In this document: one piece after another, positions 36,186 to 46,948 of the stretch
Layout of the letters: every line of letters starts with the position of its first letter
Position numbering within the stretch: position 1 is the first letter of the stretch
Assembly (NCBI GenBank): GCA_023417655.1
Contig: JAEZFD010000063.1
Span: 121,803-185,802 of the forward strand
Length of the DNA stretch: 64,000 bases
Direction: 5' to 3'
Origin: Planctomycetota bacterium
GTDB lineage: Bacteria > Planctomycetota > Planctomycetia > Planctomycetales > Planctomycetaceae
The notes under the pieces: generated by a model
The model's database searches: none
Told to the model about the DNA's origin: nothing
The model's input: the letters and a program-made list of their open reading frames with translations, nothing else
Program-made: the position numbers and the translations under genes

Positions 36186-38609
36186 ATGCTGCATCGCATC
36201 GCCTGGACGCTGGTCTTCGGCCTTACCGCACAGTGCACTTTTGCTGCTGAACTGGTCGAACTGCGTGTCTTTCCTAAAGAAGTCCGGCTGACGACCAAGC
36301 GGGCCGCGCAGGGTGTTGTCGTTCAGGGAGTGTATGATGACGGCATCACTCGAGACCTGACTTCGCAGGCGCAGTGGAAGATTGCAGATGAGAAACTGGT
36401 TCAACGACAGGGGAACCAGCTGCTTCCAAAAGCGGACGGCAAGACTCAGGTCAGCCTCACCGTGGCAGGAAAGACTGAGCAGCTGCCTGTGACCGTCGAG
36501 AAAGCCGCCGAGGACCGCCCGGTCAGCTTTAACCTCGACGTGATGCCGATCTTCATGAAGGCCGGTTGCAATACTGGCAGCTGCCACGGTGCGGCCCGCG
36601 GTAAAGATGGATTCATGTTGTCGTTATTTGGCTACGATGCCAACGGCGATCACCTGCGTATTACCAAGGAACAGCTCGGACGCCGCATTAATCTGGCAGT
36701 CCCGGAAGCGAGTCTGCTGGTCGAGAAGTCGATCGGTGCGGTACCGCACTCTGGCGGAAAACGATTCGACGCAGATTCGGCGCTGAACCGCACGCTGGTG
36801 GAGTGGATCCAGAATGGCGTTCCTGCGGATCCGGCAGGGCAGGCGACATGTGTCAATCTCGAACTCTACCCTCGTCAGGCAGTTCTTGACGGAAATGAAG
36901 AGAAGCAGCAGCTGCTGGTGCTCGCGAGCTATTCAGATGGAACGGTTCGCGATGTGACTTCGCTGGCGTCGTTCTTTTCCAGTAATGAAGTCTCGGCCGC
37001 CATTGATGAAGAAGGATTGGTCTCCGCCGGCGAACGTGGCGAAGCATTCGTCATGGCCCGGTTCGACGTCTTCACCGTTGGGGCACAGTTTCTGACTCTG
37101 CCGAAAGGACTGAAGTACGAACCCGTTCCGGAACAGCCCGCCAATTACATTGATGAACTCGTTCTTGCGAAGCTGAAGAAAATTCGTCTGAATCCGTCAG
37201 GGATCTGCAGTGACGAGGAATTCCTGCGTCGAGTTTCGATCGATCTCGTCGGTCTGCTCCCCTCGCTGGAAGAATACAACGCGTTCATCGCCGACCAGGA
37301 TCCGGAAAAGCGGACTAAGAAAGTCGACGAACTGCTGAACCGCAAAGAGTTCACAGAGATGTGGGTCTCGAAGTGGTCCGAGTGGCTGATGATGCGTTCC
37401 GGCGGGACGAATCAGATCTCTGATAAGTCGATCGTTCAGTATTACCAGTGGCTTGTTGATCAGGTGGCGAACAACGTTCCCACTGACGAAATGGTGCGAC
37501 GAATTCTGGCGTCGACCGGCGGAACCTTCTCATCTCCGGCAACGAATTTCTACGAGCTGGAACGTGATCAGCTGAAAGTGGCCGAGAACGTTGCTCAGGT
37601 CTTCATGGGGATGCGGATTCAGTGTGCCCAGTGCCACAACCATCCGTTCGATCGCTGGACGCAGAATGACTATTACGAGTTTGCCGCGTTCTTCTCGCAG
37701 ATCGGCCGCAAGCAAGGTGAAGACGTTCGTGAGAAGATCATCTTCAATCGCGGCGGCGGAGAAGTGAAGCACCCGGTGACAGGGCAGAATTCCGTTCCGA
37801 AATTCCTGGGCGGCGGCAAGCCTGATGTCGCAGGAAAGGACCGTCGGGAAGTGCTGGCGAACTGGCTGGCTTCTCCAGAGAATCCGTACTTCGCTTCAAA
37901 TCTGGCCAACCGAATCTGGCATCACTTCTTTGGGCTCGGAATTGTTGAGCCGGTGGACGACGTTCGTATCTCGAACCCGCCATCGAATCCAGAACTCCTC
38001 GAGGCACTCGCTCAGAAGTTCACGGAGTACAAGTACGACTTCCGGAAACTGGTGCGGGACATCTGTCTGTCAAAGACCTATCAGCGCACCACACAGCGCA
38101 ATGAAACCAACATGGAAGATGAAGTGAATTTCGCGCATCAGAATGTTCGCCGCATCAAGGCGGAGTCGATGCTCGACATCATCAGTCAGGTGACGAATAC
38201 CAAGGATGACTTCGCCAAGTTGCCTCCTGGTGCCCGGGCCGTGCAGATCGCGGACGGGAATACCTCTACTTACTTCCTGACGACGTTCGGTCGGGCCAAG
38301 CGGGAGACGGCCTGCTCATGCGAAGTCCGCATGGAGCCCACCTTGTCACAGGCACTGCACCTGCTGAACGGTGACACGGTGAATACGAAGATGAAGCAGG
38401 GGGCCGTGCTGCCGAATCTGGTCAAGTCAGGTTTGCCTCCGATGGAGATCGTTGAACGTCTCTACATCGCATGTCTGACCCGTAAACCGACGGATGCAGA
38501 GAAGGAACGCCTGAAGCCACTCTTCGCAGAAGGTGCCAATGTTGAACAGTCTCTGGAAGATGTCTATTGGGCTCTTCTGAATTCCCGCGAGTTCCTGTTC
38601 AATCACTGA
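36186..38609 (+). CDS. DUF1549/DUF1553 protein with cytochrome-like motif
   Basis: The 807-residue exported protein has a signal peptide from ATG 36186 ending near TFAAE. A Big2-like Ig domain comes first (VELRVFPKEVRLT), then a Cys-rich motif CNTGSCHGAARGKDGF of planctomycete cytochrome-like type, a second Big2 domain (VNLELYPRQAV), the DUF1549 domain with ISIDLVGLLP-like helices and CAQCHNHPFDRWTQNDYY, and the DUF1553 domain with NLANRIWHHFFGLGIVEPVDD. Such proteins are a planctomycete hallmark and sit beside DUF1501 genes. They may form a periplasmic electron-transfer or hydrolytic complex, but no activity has been demonstrated to my knowledge. Confidence 0.92.
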   Translation: MLHRIAWTLVFGLTAQCTFAAELVELRVFPKEVRLTTKRAAQGVVVQGVYDDGITRDLTSQAQWKIADEKLVQRQGNQLLPKADGKTQVSLTVAGKTEQLPVTVEKAAEDRPVSFNLDVMPIFMKAGCNTGSCHGAARGKDGFMLSLFGYDANGDHLRITKEQLGRRINLAVPEASLLVEKSIGAVPHSGGKRFDADSALNRTLVEWIQNGVPADPAGQATCVNLELYPRQAVLDGNEEKQQLLVLASYSDGTVRDVTSLASFFSSNEVSAAIDEEGLVSAGERGEAFVMARFDVFTVGAQFLTLPKGLKYEPVPEQPANYIDELVLAKLKKIRLNPSGICSDEEFLRRVSIDLVGLLPSLEEYNAFIADQDPEKRTKKVDELLNRKEFTEMWVSKWSEWLMMRSGGTNQISDKSIVQYYQWLVDQVANNVPTDEMVRRILASTGGTFSSPATNFYELERDQLKVAENVAQVFMGMRIQCAQCHNHPFDRWTQNDYYEFAAFFSQIGRKQGEDVREKIIFNRGGGEVKHPVTGQNSVPKFLGGGKPDVAGKDRREVLANWLASPENPYFASNLANRIWHHFFGLGIVEPVDDVRISNPPSNPELLEALAQKFTEYKYDFRKLVRDICLSKTYQRTTQRNETNMEDEVNFAHQNVRRIKAESMLDIISQVTNTKDDFAKLPPGARAVQIADGNTSTYFLTTFGRAKRETACSCEVRMEPTLSQALHLLNGDTVNTKMKQGAVLPNLVKSGLPPMEIVERLYIACLTRKPTDAEKERLKPLFAEGANVEQSLEDVYWALLNSREFLFNH

Positions 38610-38621
38610 TCGGCATGCCAA

Positions 38622-38650
38622 ATTCTGACCGGAGCTTGTCCGGTCAGAAT
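38622..38650 (+). terminator. 12-bp hairpin after the DUF1549/DUF1553 gene
   Basis: ATTCTGACCGGA (38622-38633) pairs perfectly with 38639-38650 around GCTTG. CTATCTATC follows, not a T tract. It lies 12 bases after the stop codon and before the next cluster gene. Confidence 0.5.
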
Positions 38651-38714
38651 CTATCTATCACCCGCCTTTGCGTCCCGCCACATTGATCCTATTGCGTCAC
38701 GACGGTCCAGCCTT

Positions 38715-41132
38715 ATGAAGCGCAACAGCTATTCGATTTTCTGGTTCCAGTCTGCCGATGCTGCTTCCTCAAGAACGCGGAGACGCTGGCTGCAGAACTG
38801 CACAGTCGCACTCCTTTCATGCGTTGCGGCCGGAAACGTGAACGCAGCTGAAGAAAAGAAACCGGAACAGGAGAAGATCGGGTTCACTGAGCACGTGCTT
38901 CCCATTTTCCGGCAGCGGTGCGGATCCTGCCATAACAACAATGACAAACGAGGCGGCCTGGCAGTCGATAACTACACGGCGTTGATGGCCGGAGGCTCTT
39001 CCGGGGAAGTGATTGAACCGGGAGATGCCGGCAACAGCTATCTTTTCAGTCTGATCACGCACGCCAGTGAACCGAAGATGCCGCCGAACGCCGACAAGAT
39101 GCCGGCGGCAGAACTGGCGATCGTTGAAAAGTGGATCAACCTGGGTGCTCCGCAGGCGGCAGGGGCTGCAGTCACGATCAAGAAGAAGCCGAACCTCGCC
39201 AAGATTGAAGTCAGCAATGAACGCCCGAAGAACGTCGCGGTGCCGGAACGCTATTTCGGTGATCCGGCGATTCAGCCAAACCGTGCAAATGCTGTGACGG
39301 CCCTCGCGACGAGCCCTTGGGCCTCTCTCGCAGCTGTGTCAGGTCACCGGCAAGTCACGATCTTTGATTCGAAAACACTTGATTCGTTTGGTGTTCTCCC
39401 ATATCCGGAAGGTCAGCCGCAGATCATCAAGTTTAGCCGCGATGGCTCGCTGTTGATGGTTGGCGGAGGCCGTGGCGGATTAAGCGGACGCGTGATCGTG
39501 TTCGACGTCAAAACCGGTGAACGGAAGATCGAAGCAGGCGATGAATACGATGAAATTCTCGCTGCGGATATCAGCCCCGATCAATCTTTGATCGCGTTGG
39601 GCGGCCCGAAGAAAATGCTGCGGATCTATTCGACAGCCGATGGAGAACTCATTTCGGAAAACAAAAAGCACACCGACTGGATTACGGCCATCGAATTCAG
39701 TCCTGACGGAGTGCTGCTCGCTTCTGCCGACCGCAGCAATGGATTGATTGTCTGGGAAGCGGCGTCAGGAAACCTGTTCTACGATCTTCAGGGACACAAA
39801 AAGGCGGTCACCGATGTCAGCTGGCGACCTGACAGCAACGTCGTCGCCAGTGCAAGTGAAGATAACAGTGTCAAACTCTGGGAAATGCAGAACGGGACGC
39901 TCGTGAAGTCCTGGGATGCTCATCCCGGCGGCGTCACTGCCATGGACTACACCCGTGAAGGTCAGATTGTGACCATCGGGCGAGATCGTGTGGCTCGATT
40001 GTGGAACGGCGACGGAGCGAAAGTTCGTGACTTCCCTGCGGTTTCGGACATCGGCACCGAGATCGCTTTCGACGCCGAGGCCAAACGAGTCCTCGTCGGG
40101 GACCTGAGTGGGAACGTCACCCTGTTCCAGTCAGATGATGCTCAACCCGCCGGGAAGCTCACAACCAATCCTCCGACGTTGCCAATGCAGGTCTCTGGAG
40201 TTCAGCTGGAACTGCAGAAGTTTCAGGGAGCTCTGAGTGAGCAGGAGAAGGCGCTGGCTGCCTTGCAGGCGAAGTTGGCTGCCCGTCAACAGGCCGCACA
40301 ACAGGCTCAGGCCGCAGCAGCACAAGCAGTTCAGGCTACCGCTGCAGCCAAGGACTCACGTCAGAAACTCGAGACGGCTCTCGCGGCTCAGCAGAAAACA
40401 ATTCCTGAACTGGAAACGCAGATGAAGGCGGCCGAAGGTCGGCTGGCAGCTGTGAATGTTCAGATCAGGCAAGGTGGTGAAGAGCTCGCCAAACTGCAGG
40501 CAGCTCAGAAGACACTCGGCGAACGACTGACCAGTGCTGTCGCTGCCAGTGGAAAAGCAACTGAGAATTTGACGGCACTGCGCACTCGCTCGGAGGAACT
40601 CTCGAAATCTGCTCAGCCGACCCCGGAAGAGGCTTCAAAGCTTGAGACCGACACCGCCGTGAAGGAAGCCGTCGCCGCCCGTCAGATGGCCGCAGCGGCC
40701 AGCGGGCAGGAAGTCGCACAGGCAGAAGCAGCCTTGGCAAAGCTGGCAGACGGGGTTCAGGGACTGCAGAAGGAGGTCGCTGGAGTTGCAGCCGCAATCG
40801 CTCAGAAGACGGACGCACTGAAGGGAGCTCAAGCGGCTCTGATGACAGAAACTGCGGCGGTCAAAAAGGTTCAGGGAGAGTTGGCCTCAGCAAAGGGGGC
40901 GGTTCAGAAACTGCAGACTGAGCTGGCGGCCGCTACAACTGCAGTGCAGGCAGCTGAGAAGCTCGCGACGGAAACTCAGGCGAAGGCAAAAGCTGCAGCC
41001 GATGCTGCTCCTGCGACCGCAGATGAGCAGAAGGCTCTGGCTGCGGCTGATGCGGAAGTCAAAGCGGCTCAGGCGCGGCTGACCCAGACACAATCGCGAT
41101 TGGCTCGATTACAGGCGATGAGTGCCAAGTAA
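38715..41132 (+). CDS. Cytochrome-type (PSCyt1) plus WD40 protein with long coiled coil
   Basis: The 805-residue exported protein has a long basic signal region ending near NVNAAEEK. Next comes a planctomycete cytochrome C domain with heme-type CGSCHNNNDKRGGLAVDNY near residue 69 and KMPPNADKMPAAELAIVEKWI. A WD40 beta-propeller follows, with repeats such as FSPDGVLLASADRSN and DNSVKLWEMQNG. From about residue 490 to the end lies an Ala/Gln/Lys-rich coiled coil (GALSEQEKALAALQAKLAAR). The combination would give a periplasmic heme protein with a protein-interaction disc and a long rod. It closes the four-gene cluster; a strong terminator follows. Confidence 0.9.
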   Translation: MKRNSYSIFWFQSADAASSRTRRRWLQNCTVALLSCVAAGNVNAAEEKKPEQEKIGFTEHVLPIFRQRCGSCHNNNDKRGGLAVDNYTALMAGGSSGEVIEPGDAGNSYLFSLITHASEPKMPPNADKMPAAELAIVEKWINLGAPQAAGAAVTIKKKPNLAKIEVSNERPKNVAVPERYFGDPAIQPNRANAVTALATSPWASLAAVSGHRQVTIFDSKTLDSFGVLPYPEGQPQIIKFSRDGSLLMVGGGRGGLSGRVIVFDVKTGERKIEAGDEYDEILAADISPDQSLIALGGPKKMLRIYSTADGELISENKKHTDWITAIEFSPDGVLLASADRSNGLIVWEAASGNLFYDLQGHKKAVTDVSWRPDSNVVASASEDNSVKLWEMQNGTLVKSWDAHPGGVTAMDYTREGQIVTIGRDRVARLWNGDGAKVRDFPAVSDIGTEIAFDAEAKRVLVGDLSGNVTLFQSDDAQPAGKLTTNPPTLPMQVSGVQLELQKFQGALSEQEKALAALQAKLAARQQAAQQAQAAAAQAVQATAAAKDSRQKLETALAAQQKTIPELETQMKAAEGRLAAVNVQIRQGGEELAKLQAAQKTLGERLTSAVAASGKATENLTALRTRSEELSKSAQPTPEEASKLETDTAVKEAVAARQMAAAASGQEVAQAEAALAKLADGVQGLQKEVAGVAAAIAQKTDALKGAQAALMTETAAVKKVQGELASAKGAVQKLQTELAAATTAVQAAEKLATETQAKAKAAADAAPATADEQKALAAADAEVKAAQARLTQTQSRLARLQAMSAK

Positions 41133-41172
41133 GGGAGCGCCACGTAGGAGCGATCCGATCTCTTCGTCTTCG

Positions 41173-41207
41173 AAAAGCCGGCAGCCAACATTGGCTGCCG
41201 GCTTTTT
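41173..41207 (+). terminator. Strong Rho-independent terminator closing the four-gene cluster
   Basis: A GC-rich stem of at least thirteen pairs (AGCCGGCAGCCAA with its complement, 41176-41188 and 41191-41203) is followed by a T run up to 41207. It lies about 45 bases after the WD40 protein stop. Confidence 0.92.
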
Positions 41208-41506
41208 ACGTTTTCTGGATTCAGTTATTTCATTCAGTCCATGCGGATTTCCACGGGCCGTCCACGAAGTCGACTCCCCGGGACTCTGGAGGAACTGCTG
41301 TGTCTGGAGAGGGGATTCCCTGGGTGTCGCTGGCAAAAAGCGAATGATTCGGGTTTGTTTGCAAATCGGGGTCGACATTTCGCCGAAAAACCGGCAAAAT
41401 CTGCTGTTCCCTTTCAAGTTCCCCGACTGGTTCCAGTGTCAGCTCGCGTTCGCGGTTCACGCTGATGCTCTCCATTCCCTCTCTCTCACCTGCAGGACGG
41501 CTTATC

Positions 41507-41824
41507 ATGATGCGCGCCATTTGGAACGGAGTGATCGTCGCTGAATCAGCACAAACAGAACTTCTGTTAGGGAACCACTATTTTCCACCGGGAACCGTGA
41601 ACGCCCAGTATCTCCGTCGCAGTGCTGCGCAGAAGAACTGCCCCTGGATCGGTACGGCAGACTTCCTTCATCTGGAAGTCGGCGGAGAACGCGTTGAGAA
41701 CGCGTGCTGGTTTTATCCGTCCCCGCGCCCTGAGGCACGAGAGATTCGCAATTACGTCGCCTTTGGCGAGGCCGTCGAGATCCAGATGACGGAAACGGCT
41801 GCATTCAGTATGGCCGGGAATTAA
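41507..41824 (+). CDS. DUF427 domain protein
   Basis: The 105-residue product matches the DUF427 family from end to end: MRAIWNGVIVAESAQTELLLGN at the start, HYFPPGTVNAQYL, KNCPWIGTADFLHLEV, ACWFYPSPRPEAREIRNYVAF. These small beta-rich proteins are widespread but uncharacterised. The ATG at 41507 (or 41510) is chosen because the family begins with this strand; the open frame extends upstream to 41465 but the extra residues are not conserved-looking. AGGA lies about eleven bases upstream. It is monocistronic with its own terminator. Confidence 0.88.
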   Translation: MMRAIWNGVIVAESAQTELLLGNHYFPPGTVNAQYLRRSAAQKNCPWIGTADFLHLEVGGERVENACWFYPSPRPEAREIRNYVAFGEAVEIQMTETAAFSMAGN

Positions 41825-41887
41825 CAGTCAGAACTCGAGGCGATGACTCGGCGTGAACAGCCGCTGAGTTCAAAGAAATGCACATTC

Positions 41888-41926
41888 AGCGGCCTGCGAA
41901 TTCTTCCGAATCGCAGGCCGCTTTTT
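41888..41926 (+). terminator. Rho-independent terminator after the DUF427 gene
   Basis: AGCGGCCTGCGA (41888-41899) pairs perfectly with TCGCAGGCCGCT (41911-41922), followed by a T run to 41926. It may also serve the convergent lipoprotein gene. Confidence 0.92.
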
Positions 41927-41947
41927 CATGCGCTTCGCCAATCGGAA

Positions 41948-42412
41948 TTACTTCTTAATCTCCAGATTGAAGGTGCGGGGGCCGGATTCCTGCAGATCGA
42001 TTTCCAACGGAGTCTTTCTCTCATCGCGATACTTCGGCGGAATCGCGATCGCGGTTTTGGGATCGGGGGTGGTTTCCACTATCGGCGGGGCAGCGGGGGG
42101 ATGAACGACGACCTTGTATTTTCCAAAGGGGACATGGGCAAATTTCGCCCCTTCCGCAGTGATTTCTGTTCCCCCGCCGTTTCCGGAGAGATCGACCTGA
42201 CCCTGCGTTAGCGGTTTGTCATTCAACGAGAAAGTCAGGGTCACACCCGTTCCTGGCTCGTCAGGGTGACCGAGCTTCTGATTGCAACCGGCCAATAAAG
42301 CGACCATCAGAAGAAGGGCTGGTTTCGGGAATCGTCCGGCGAACTTGCGGAACGCAGGGAGCGACTCAAAAACTTGATACCGATCTGAATGTGATTGCAT
42401 CGGGGCATTCAT
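41948..42412 (-). CDS. Small lipoprotein next to a DUF1559 gene
   Basis: The product has a hydrophobic segment ending in a canonical lipobox, LLLMVALLAGCNQ, so it is lipidated and periplasmic. The mature part has VTLTFSLNDKPLTQGQVDL and FGKYKVVVHPPAAPP, a transthyretin-like pattern as in the other lipoprotein of this window. The n-region before the lipobox is long whichever start is used (ATG 42412 or 42400), so the start is uncertain. It lies downstream of a DUF1559 gene on the same strand, repeating the arrangement at 13.1-14.6 kb. Function unknown. Confidence 0.7.
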   Translation of the reverse strand: MNAPMQSHSDRYQVFESLPAFRKFAGRFPKPALLLMVALLAGCNQKLGHPDEPGTGVTLTFSLNDKPLTQGQVDLSGNGGGTEITAEGAKFAHVPFGKYKVVVHPPAAPPIVETTPDPKTAIAIPPKYRDERKTPLEIDLQESGPRTFNLEIKK

Positions 42413-42656
42413 TCTGTCGTGAGCGGCTTTAGGGATAACATGGCGTTCGGCCTTACGGAAACTGTAAAGCTGCAATCATGGCACCCCGGAAACGAGGCCT
42501 GACTTCCTCGATAACGAAACTCAATTTCCCGGGCGCCGTCCGAACGGATGGTTGATCAAGGAAAATGACCGCTGACGGAAAGTGTCCGTCAGCAGCGAAT
42601 CCGTCATACATCTCCTTCACTTCCTCAAGAGTGACGGAAGTGACAAGCCACAGGGG

Positions 42657-43688
<1,032 letters not shown>

Positions 43689-44351
43689 GGGCCCCGAAAT
43701 CCTTTTAGAACAAGAGAAATGACATCGAGATATCGTTAGCGCCCAGCGAATGTGAGCGCTGAAACTGCAACTAAAGCGATGCGATAAAACGAGGTATCAG
43801 ACTGATCCTGAACTCGTGAATGATCTTGTTTATCGAGCGGCCGAATCCTGCATCTGCACTTGCTGTGCCACTACCCGGCGGAGAGGCGATCGCTGATCGA
43901 GGGGTTCAATTTCGACGAGAGCGGAGGCGTCCCCGTGCGGTCGGTAGCGAAATGGAAAAAGGAAAGAATGCTGCGAGTGACCTGAAAATTGCCCGAAAAG
44001 CTGCGAGGTTGTTACGAAGTACTCGCTTCCAACACGACGAGAAGCGTGTTCGCATTGGTGTTCACTTATATCCGGATTGGCTTTTCAGCGTCAAGAAAAT
44101 TCCGTCTGGATTCCTGAGATGTCACGTGACAGCCTGCATGCAAGATGTGCACGATTGCATGAATTCGGCGCGGATTGCATTTAGCTCGTATGCGATTCGT
44201 ATTGCTCGAGCAGCAGATAACTTCGATGACAGCGAGATGGGGGAGGAAGAGAGTGCGGGAAGATGGCGACGTGAATTTCATCCGCCACTCATCCTGCATG
44301 AAGTGATAAGAAGTGAGTTGCGTGATCAGCGGAGTGAGCGTACATCCAATA
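43689..44351. other. Intergenic region between DUF1559 and ftsH
   Basis: No credible gene. A 184-codon frame at 43820-44374 has no recognisable family, runs through the ftsH terminator and has an unusual composition. The DUF1559 promoter should lie near 43700-43800 on the minus strand, but I could not define hexamers. Confidence 0.55.
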
Positions 44352-44393
44352 AAGAAGGGAGTGAGTTCTGGTGAAAGAACTCACTCCCTTCTT
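44352..44393 (-). terminator. Terminator of ftsH
   Basis: An 18-pair perfect stem (44352-44369 with 44376-44393) encloses GGTGAA. On the minus strand it ends in CTTCTTTATT. It is 86 bases past the ftsH stop. Confidence 0.85.
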
Positions 44394-44479
44394 GTCAGTT
44401 AAATCTGTCTGCAGAGCAGTGCGAATCACTTCTGCAGCGCGAACATCCGCGACGGCTCGAGATGTTCGCCTTGATGTCA

Positions 44480-46564
44480 TCAGGCGACATCGTCGGGTTC
44501 GACCCGTTTCGGACCGATGAGCTCGATCAGCTCCTCTTTCGAGACAATCTCGCGTTCCAGAAGAGCATTGGAAATCTTGTCCAGGTCACCCCGATTGTTT
44601 TGCAGAATGCTCGTTGCGCGTTCCTGTGCTTCAAGCAGAATTCTCTGCATTTCCTGATCGATCAGATACGCGGTCTGTTCGCTGTACTTCCGGGCTTCCT
44701 GAATTTCCTTGCCGAGGAACGGATGTTCTTCCCCGTCACGAAACGCGACGGGTCCGATGCGCTCACTCATCCCCCAGGCGCTGACCATGCGTCGAGCGAT
44801 CTGAGAGGCTCGTTTGAGATCGTCTTCAGCGCCGGCGGAGAACTCATCAAAGACCAGCTTCTCTGCCGCCCGCCCGCCGAGCATCATGGCGAGCTGCGAT
44901 CGCAGACGACGCTCACCCATGTGGAAGCGTTCTTCTTCGGGAAGCAGCTGCGTCACGCCAAGCGCACGGCCGCGCGGAACGATGGTCACCTTATGCACCG
45001 GATCATTTTCCGGGAGCAGCCAGGCGATGAGGGCGTGCCCGGCCTCGTGATAGGCGGTCATCCGTCGTTCTTTGTGGTTAAGAACTTCCTCACGAGCGAC
45101 CCCCATCATGATCTTGTCGCGGGCGTTTTCGAAGTCCTGTCGGCTGACCTGATTTTTCCCTTCGCGAGCGGCCGTCAGTGCGGCTTCGTTCACGAGATTC
45201 TTCAGGTCCGCACCGGAGAACCCGATGGTGCTGCTGGCGATATCTTCGAGATTGACGTCATCGCTCAGTGGCACTTTGCGGACGTGAACTTTGAGGATGC
45301 CAGTGCGTCCTGCACGGCTCGGGCGATCGACCGAAACGTGACGATCGAACCGACCGGGGCGAAGCAGGGCGGGGTCAAGCACGTCAGGCCGGTTGGTGGC
45401 GGCCACCACGATCACGGCTTCGGTTGCCTGGAAACCGTCCATCTCGCTCAAGATCTGGTTGAGTGTCTGTTCGCGTTCATCATGTCCGCCGCCGACGCCG
45501 GCCCCGCGAACGCGACCCACGGCATCGATTTCGTCGATGAACAGGATGCAGGGGGAATTCTCTTTGGCAGTGCGGAACATATCGCGGACACGGCTGGCCC
45601 CGACCCCGACAAACATCTGGATGAACTCTGATCCGCTGATCGAGAAGAAGGGCACACCGGCTTCCCCTGCGACGGCACGGGCGAGCAGTGTCTTCCCGGT
45701 TCCTGGTGGTCCGGCGAGCAGAACTCCCTTCGGAATCTGGGCTCCCAGACGCTGGAACTTGGCGGGTTCTTTCAGGAATTCAACGACTTCTTCCAGTTCC
45801 TGTTTGGCGTGTTCCATCCCGGCGACATCTTTGAACGTCGTCTGCAGTTCGCTGGGGCGGAAGCGTTTGGCCTGGCTTCGCACAAAGTTCCCGAACATCC
45901 CGGAGTTCATCGGGTCGGACGATCTTCTCATCGCGAAGAAGATGATCATCGTGAGCAGGATGAACGGGAGCAGATAGATCACGGACTGCATCAGAATCAT
46001 GCTCATGCCGTCGTTCTCGGCGTTGAACTTGACTCCATGCTTCTCGAGCAGACGCAACGGGTAGGCGTCTTCCAGTACGGGGATATCGGTCGCGAAGAGT
46101 TCCGTGACGTCCTGAATCGGTTCGACTGGCTTTTCCGCAGGCTTGTCGATCGCCTTTTCGGCCGCTTTGCCGGCAGAGTTCTCTGCTGTTTTATCAGCAG
46201 CGTTTTCTGCGGGCTTCTCGCCAGCCTTTTCGGTGACGGCCTGTTTGGCGGAAGGATCGGCCTTCCGCTTTTCTTCCTGATAGGTCTTCCAGTCTTCCTG
46301 AGCGGTTTTCAGGTTCTTCCACTGTCCCCTGACTTTGAGGGAATTCATGCTGACGGATTTGACGTTGTCCTTCTGGACCTGAGTCAGGAAGAAGGCGTAG
46401 TCGACAGGAGTCCGCTTGGCGGAGACCAGGAGTTGATAAGCGCTGAAGCCAACCAGCATGATGATCATCACCAGGATCACAAGCTGGATGCCTCCTTTTG
46501 GATTGGAGTTCTCCCCGGCGTCTTCTTCGGAGTTGACTTTTGGAGTTTTCTGGGGGTCCGACAT
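44480..46564 (-). CDS. ftsH: ATP-dependent zinc metalloprotease FtsH
   Basis: FtsH is a membrane-bound AAA+ protease that removes misfolded membrane proteins and regulators. From ATG 46564 there are 694 residues: membrane helix at about 26-46, periplasmic segment, second helix at about 196-212, then the AAA domain with GPPGTGKT at about 265-272, Walker B CILFIDEIDAVG and second-region RPDVLDPALLRPGRFDR, and the peptidase domain with the zinc motif HEAGHALIAW. All catalytic elements are present. The periplasmic part contains an Ala/Lys/Glu-rich insertion of about 50 residues (AENAADKTAENSAGKAAEKA) with repeated EKPAE- and DKTAE-like units, which is not usual. A perfect hairpin downstream ends the transcript. 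Confidence 0.96.
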   Translation of the reverse strand: MSDPQKTPKVNSEEDAGENSNPKGGIQLVILVMIIMLVGFSAYQLLVSAKRTPVDYAFFLTQVQKDNVKSVSMNSLKVRGQWKNLKTAQEDWKTYQEEKRKADPSAKQAVTEKAGEKPAENAADKTAENSAGKAAEKAIDKPAEKPVEPIQDVTELFATDIPVLEDAYPLRLLEKHGVKFNAENDGMSMILMQSVIYLLPFILLTMIIFFAMRRSSDPMNSGMFGNFVRSQAKRFRPSELQTTFKDVAGMEHAKQELEEVVEFLKEPAKFQRLGAQIPKGVLLAGPPGTGKTLLARAVAGEAGVPFFSISGSEFIQMFVGVGASRVRDMFRTAKENSPCILFIDEIDAVGRVRGAGVGGGHDEREQTLNQILSEMDGFQATEAVIVVAATNRPDVLDPALLRPGRFDRHVSVDRPSRAGRTGILKVHVRKVPLSDDVNLEDIASSTIGFSGADLKNLVNEAALTAAREGKNQVSRQDFENARDKIMMGVAREEVLNHKERRMTAYHEAGHALIAWLLPENDPVHKVTIVPRGRALGVTQLLPEEERFHMGERRLRSQLAMMLGGRAAEKLVFDEFSAGAEDDLKRASQIARRMVSAWGMSERIGPVAFRDGEEHPFLGKEIQEARKYSEQTAYLIDQEMQRILLEAQERATSILQNNRGDLDKISNALLEREIVSKEELIELIGPKRVEPDDVA

Positions 46565-46909
46565 CGACTCGCTCAATCTGATTTCATCTGATTTTGCCGA
46601 ATTCCGCGGAATCAGGACGGCTGCTGATTCCGGTTGCGTCGATCACGGGGGAAGTGGGAATTGCAATCCGGTCAGGATGCAATAAGGGCTCACGCTTCGC
46701 CCACTTCCGGCGAATCGAACACTTCAAAGATCATAGCGTTCGATTGCCGATCGGCACCCGAAACCCGGTCAGAAACCGTTCGGATCTTCTATTTCAGGGC
46801 AATTTGCAGTCGTTCTTGATGGGAGCACATGTGCGAATGCCGGAAAACGCAGGGAGGTTTGCGGGATCAGTGCGTCTTGCGATCGGTTGAGGCGGTTTTG
46901 CGCAACCCG

Positions 46910-46948
46910 GTCTCCATGGTTTGAGGTGTCATCACAACCCATGGAGAC
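46910..46948 (+). promoter_or_regulatory. Hairpin covering the ribosome-binding site of the head-module protease
   Basis: GTCTCCATGG (46910-46919) and CCATGGAGAC (46939-46948) form a perfect ten-pair stem with a 19-base loop. The right arm contains GGAG at 46943-46946, which is correctly placed to be the Shine-Dalgarno site of the ATG at 46957, so folding would hide it. Alternatively it is an operator for a dimeric repressor. Confidence 0.6.

Noticed and set aside
43820..44374. 184-codon open frame between DUF1559 and ftsH
   Set aside because: No family features, unusual composition, and it runs through the ftsH terminator hairpin.
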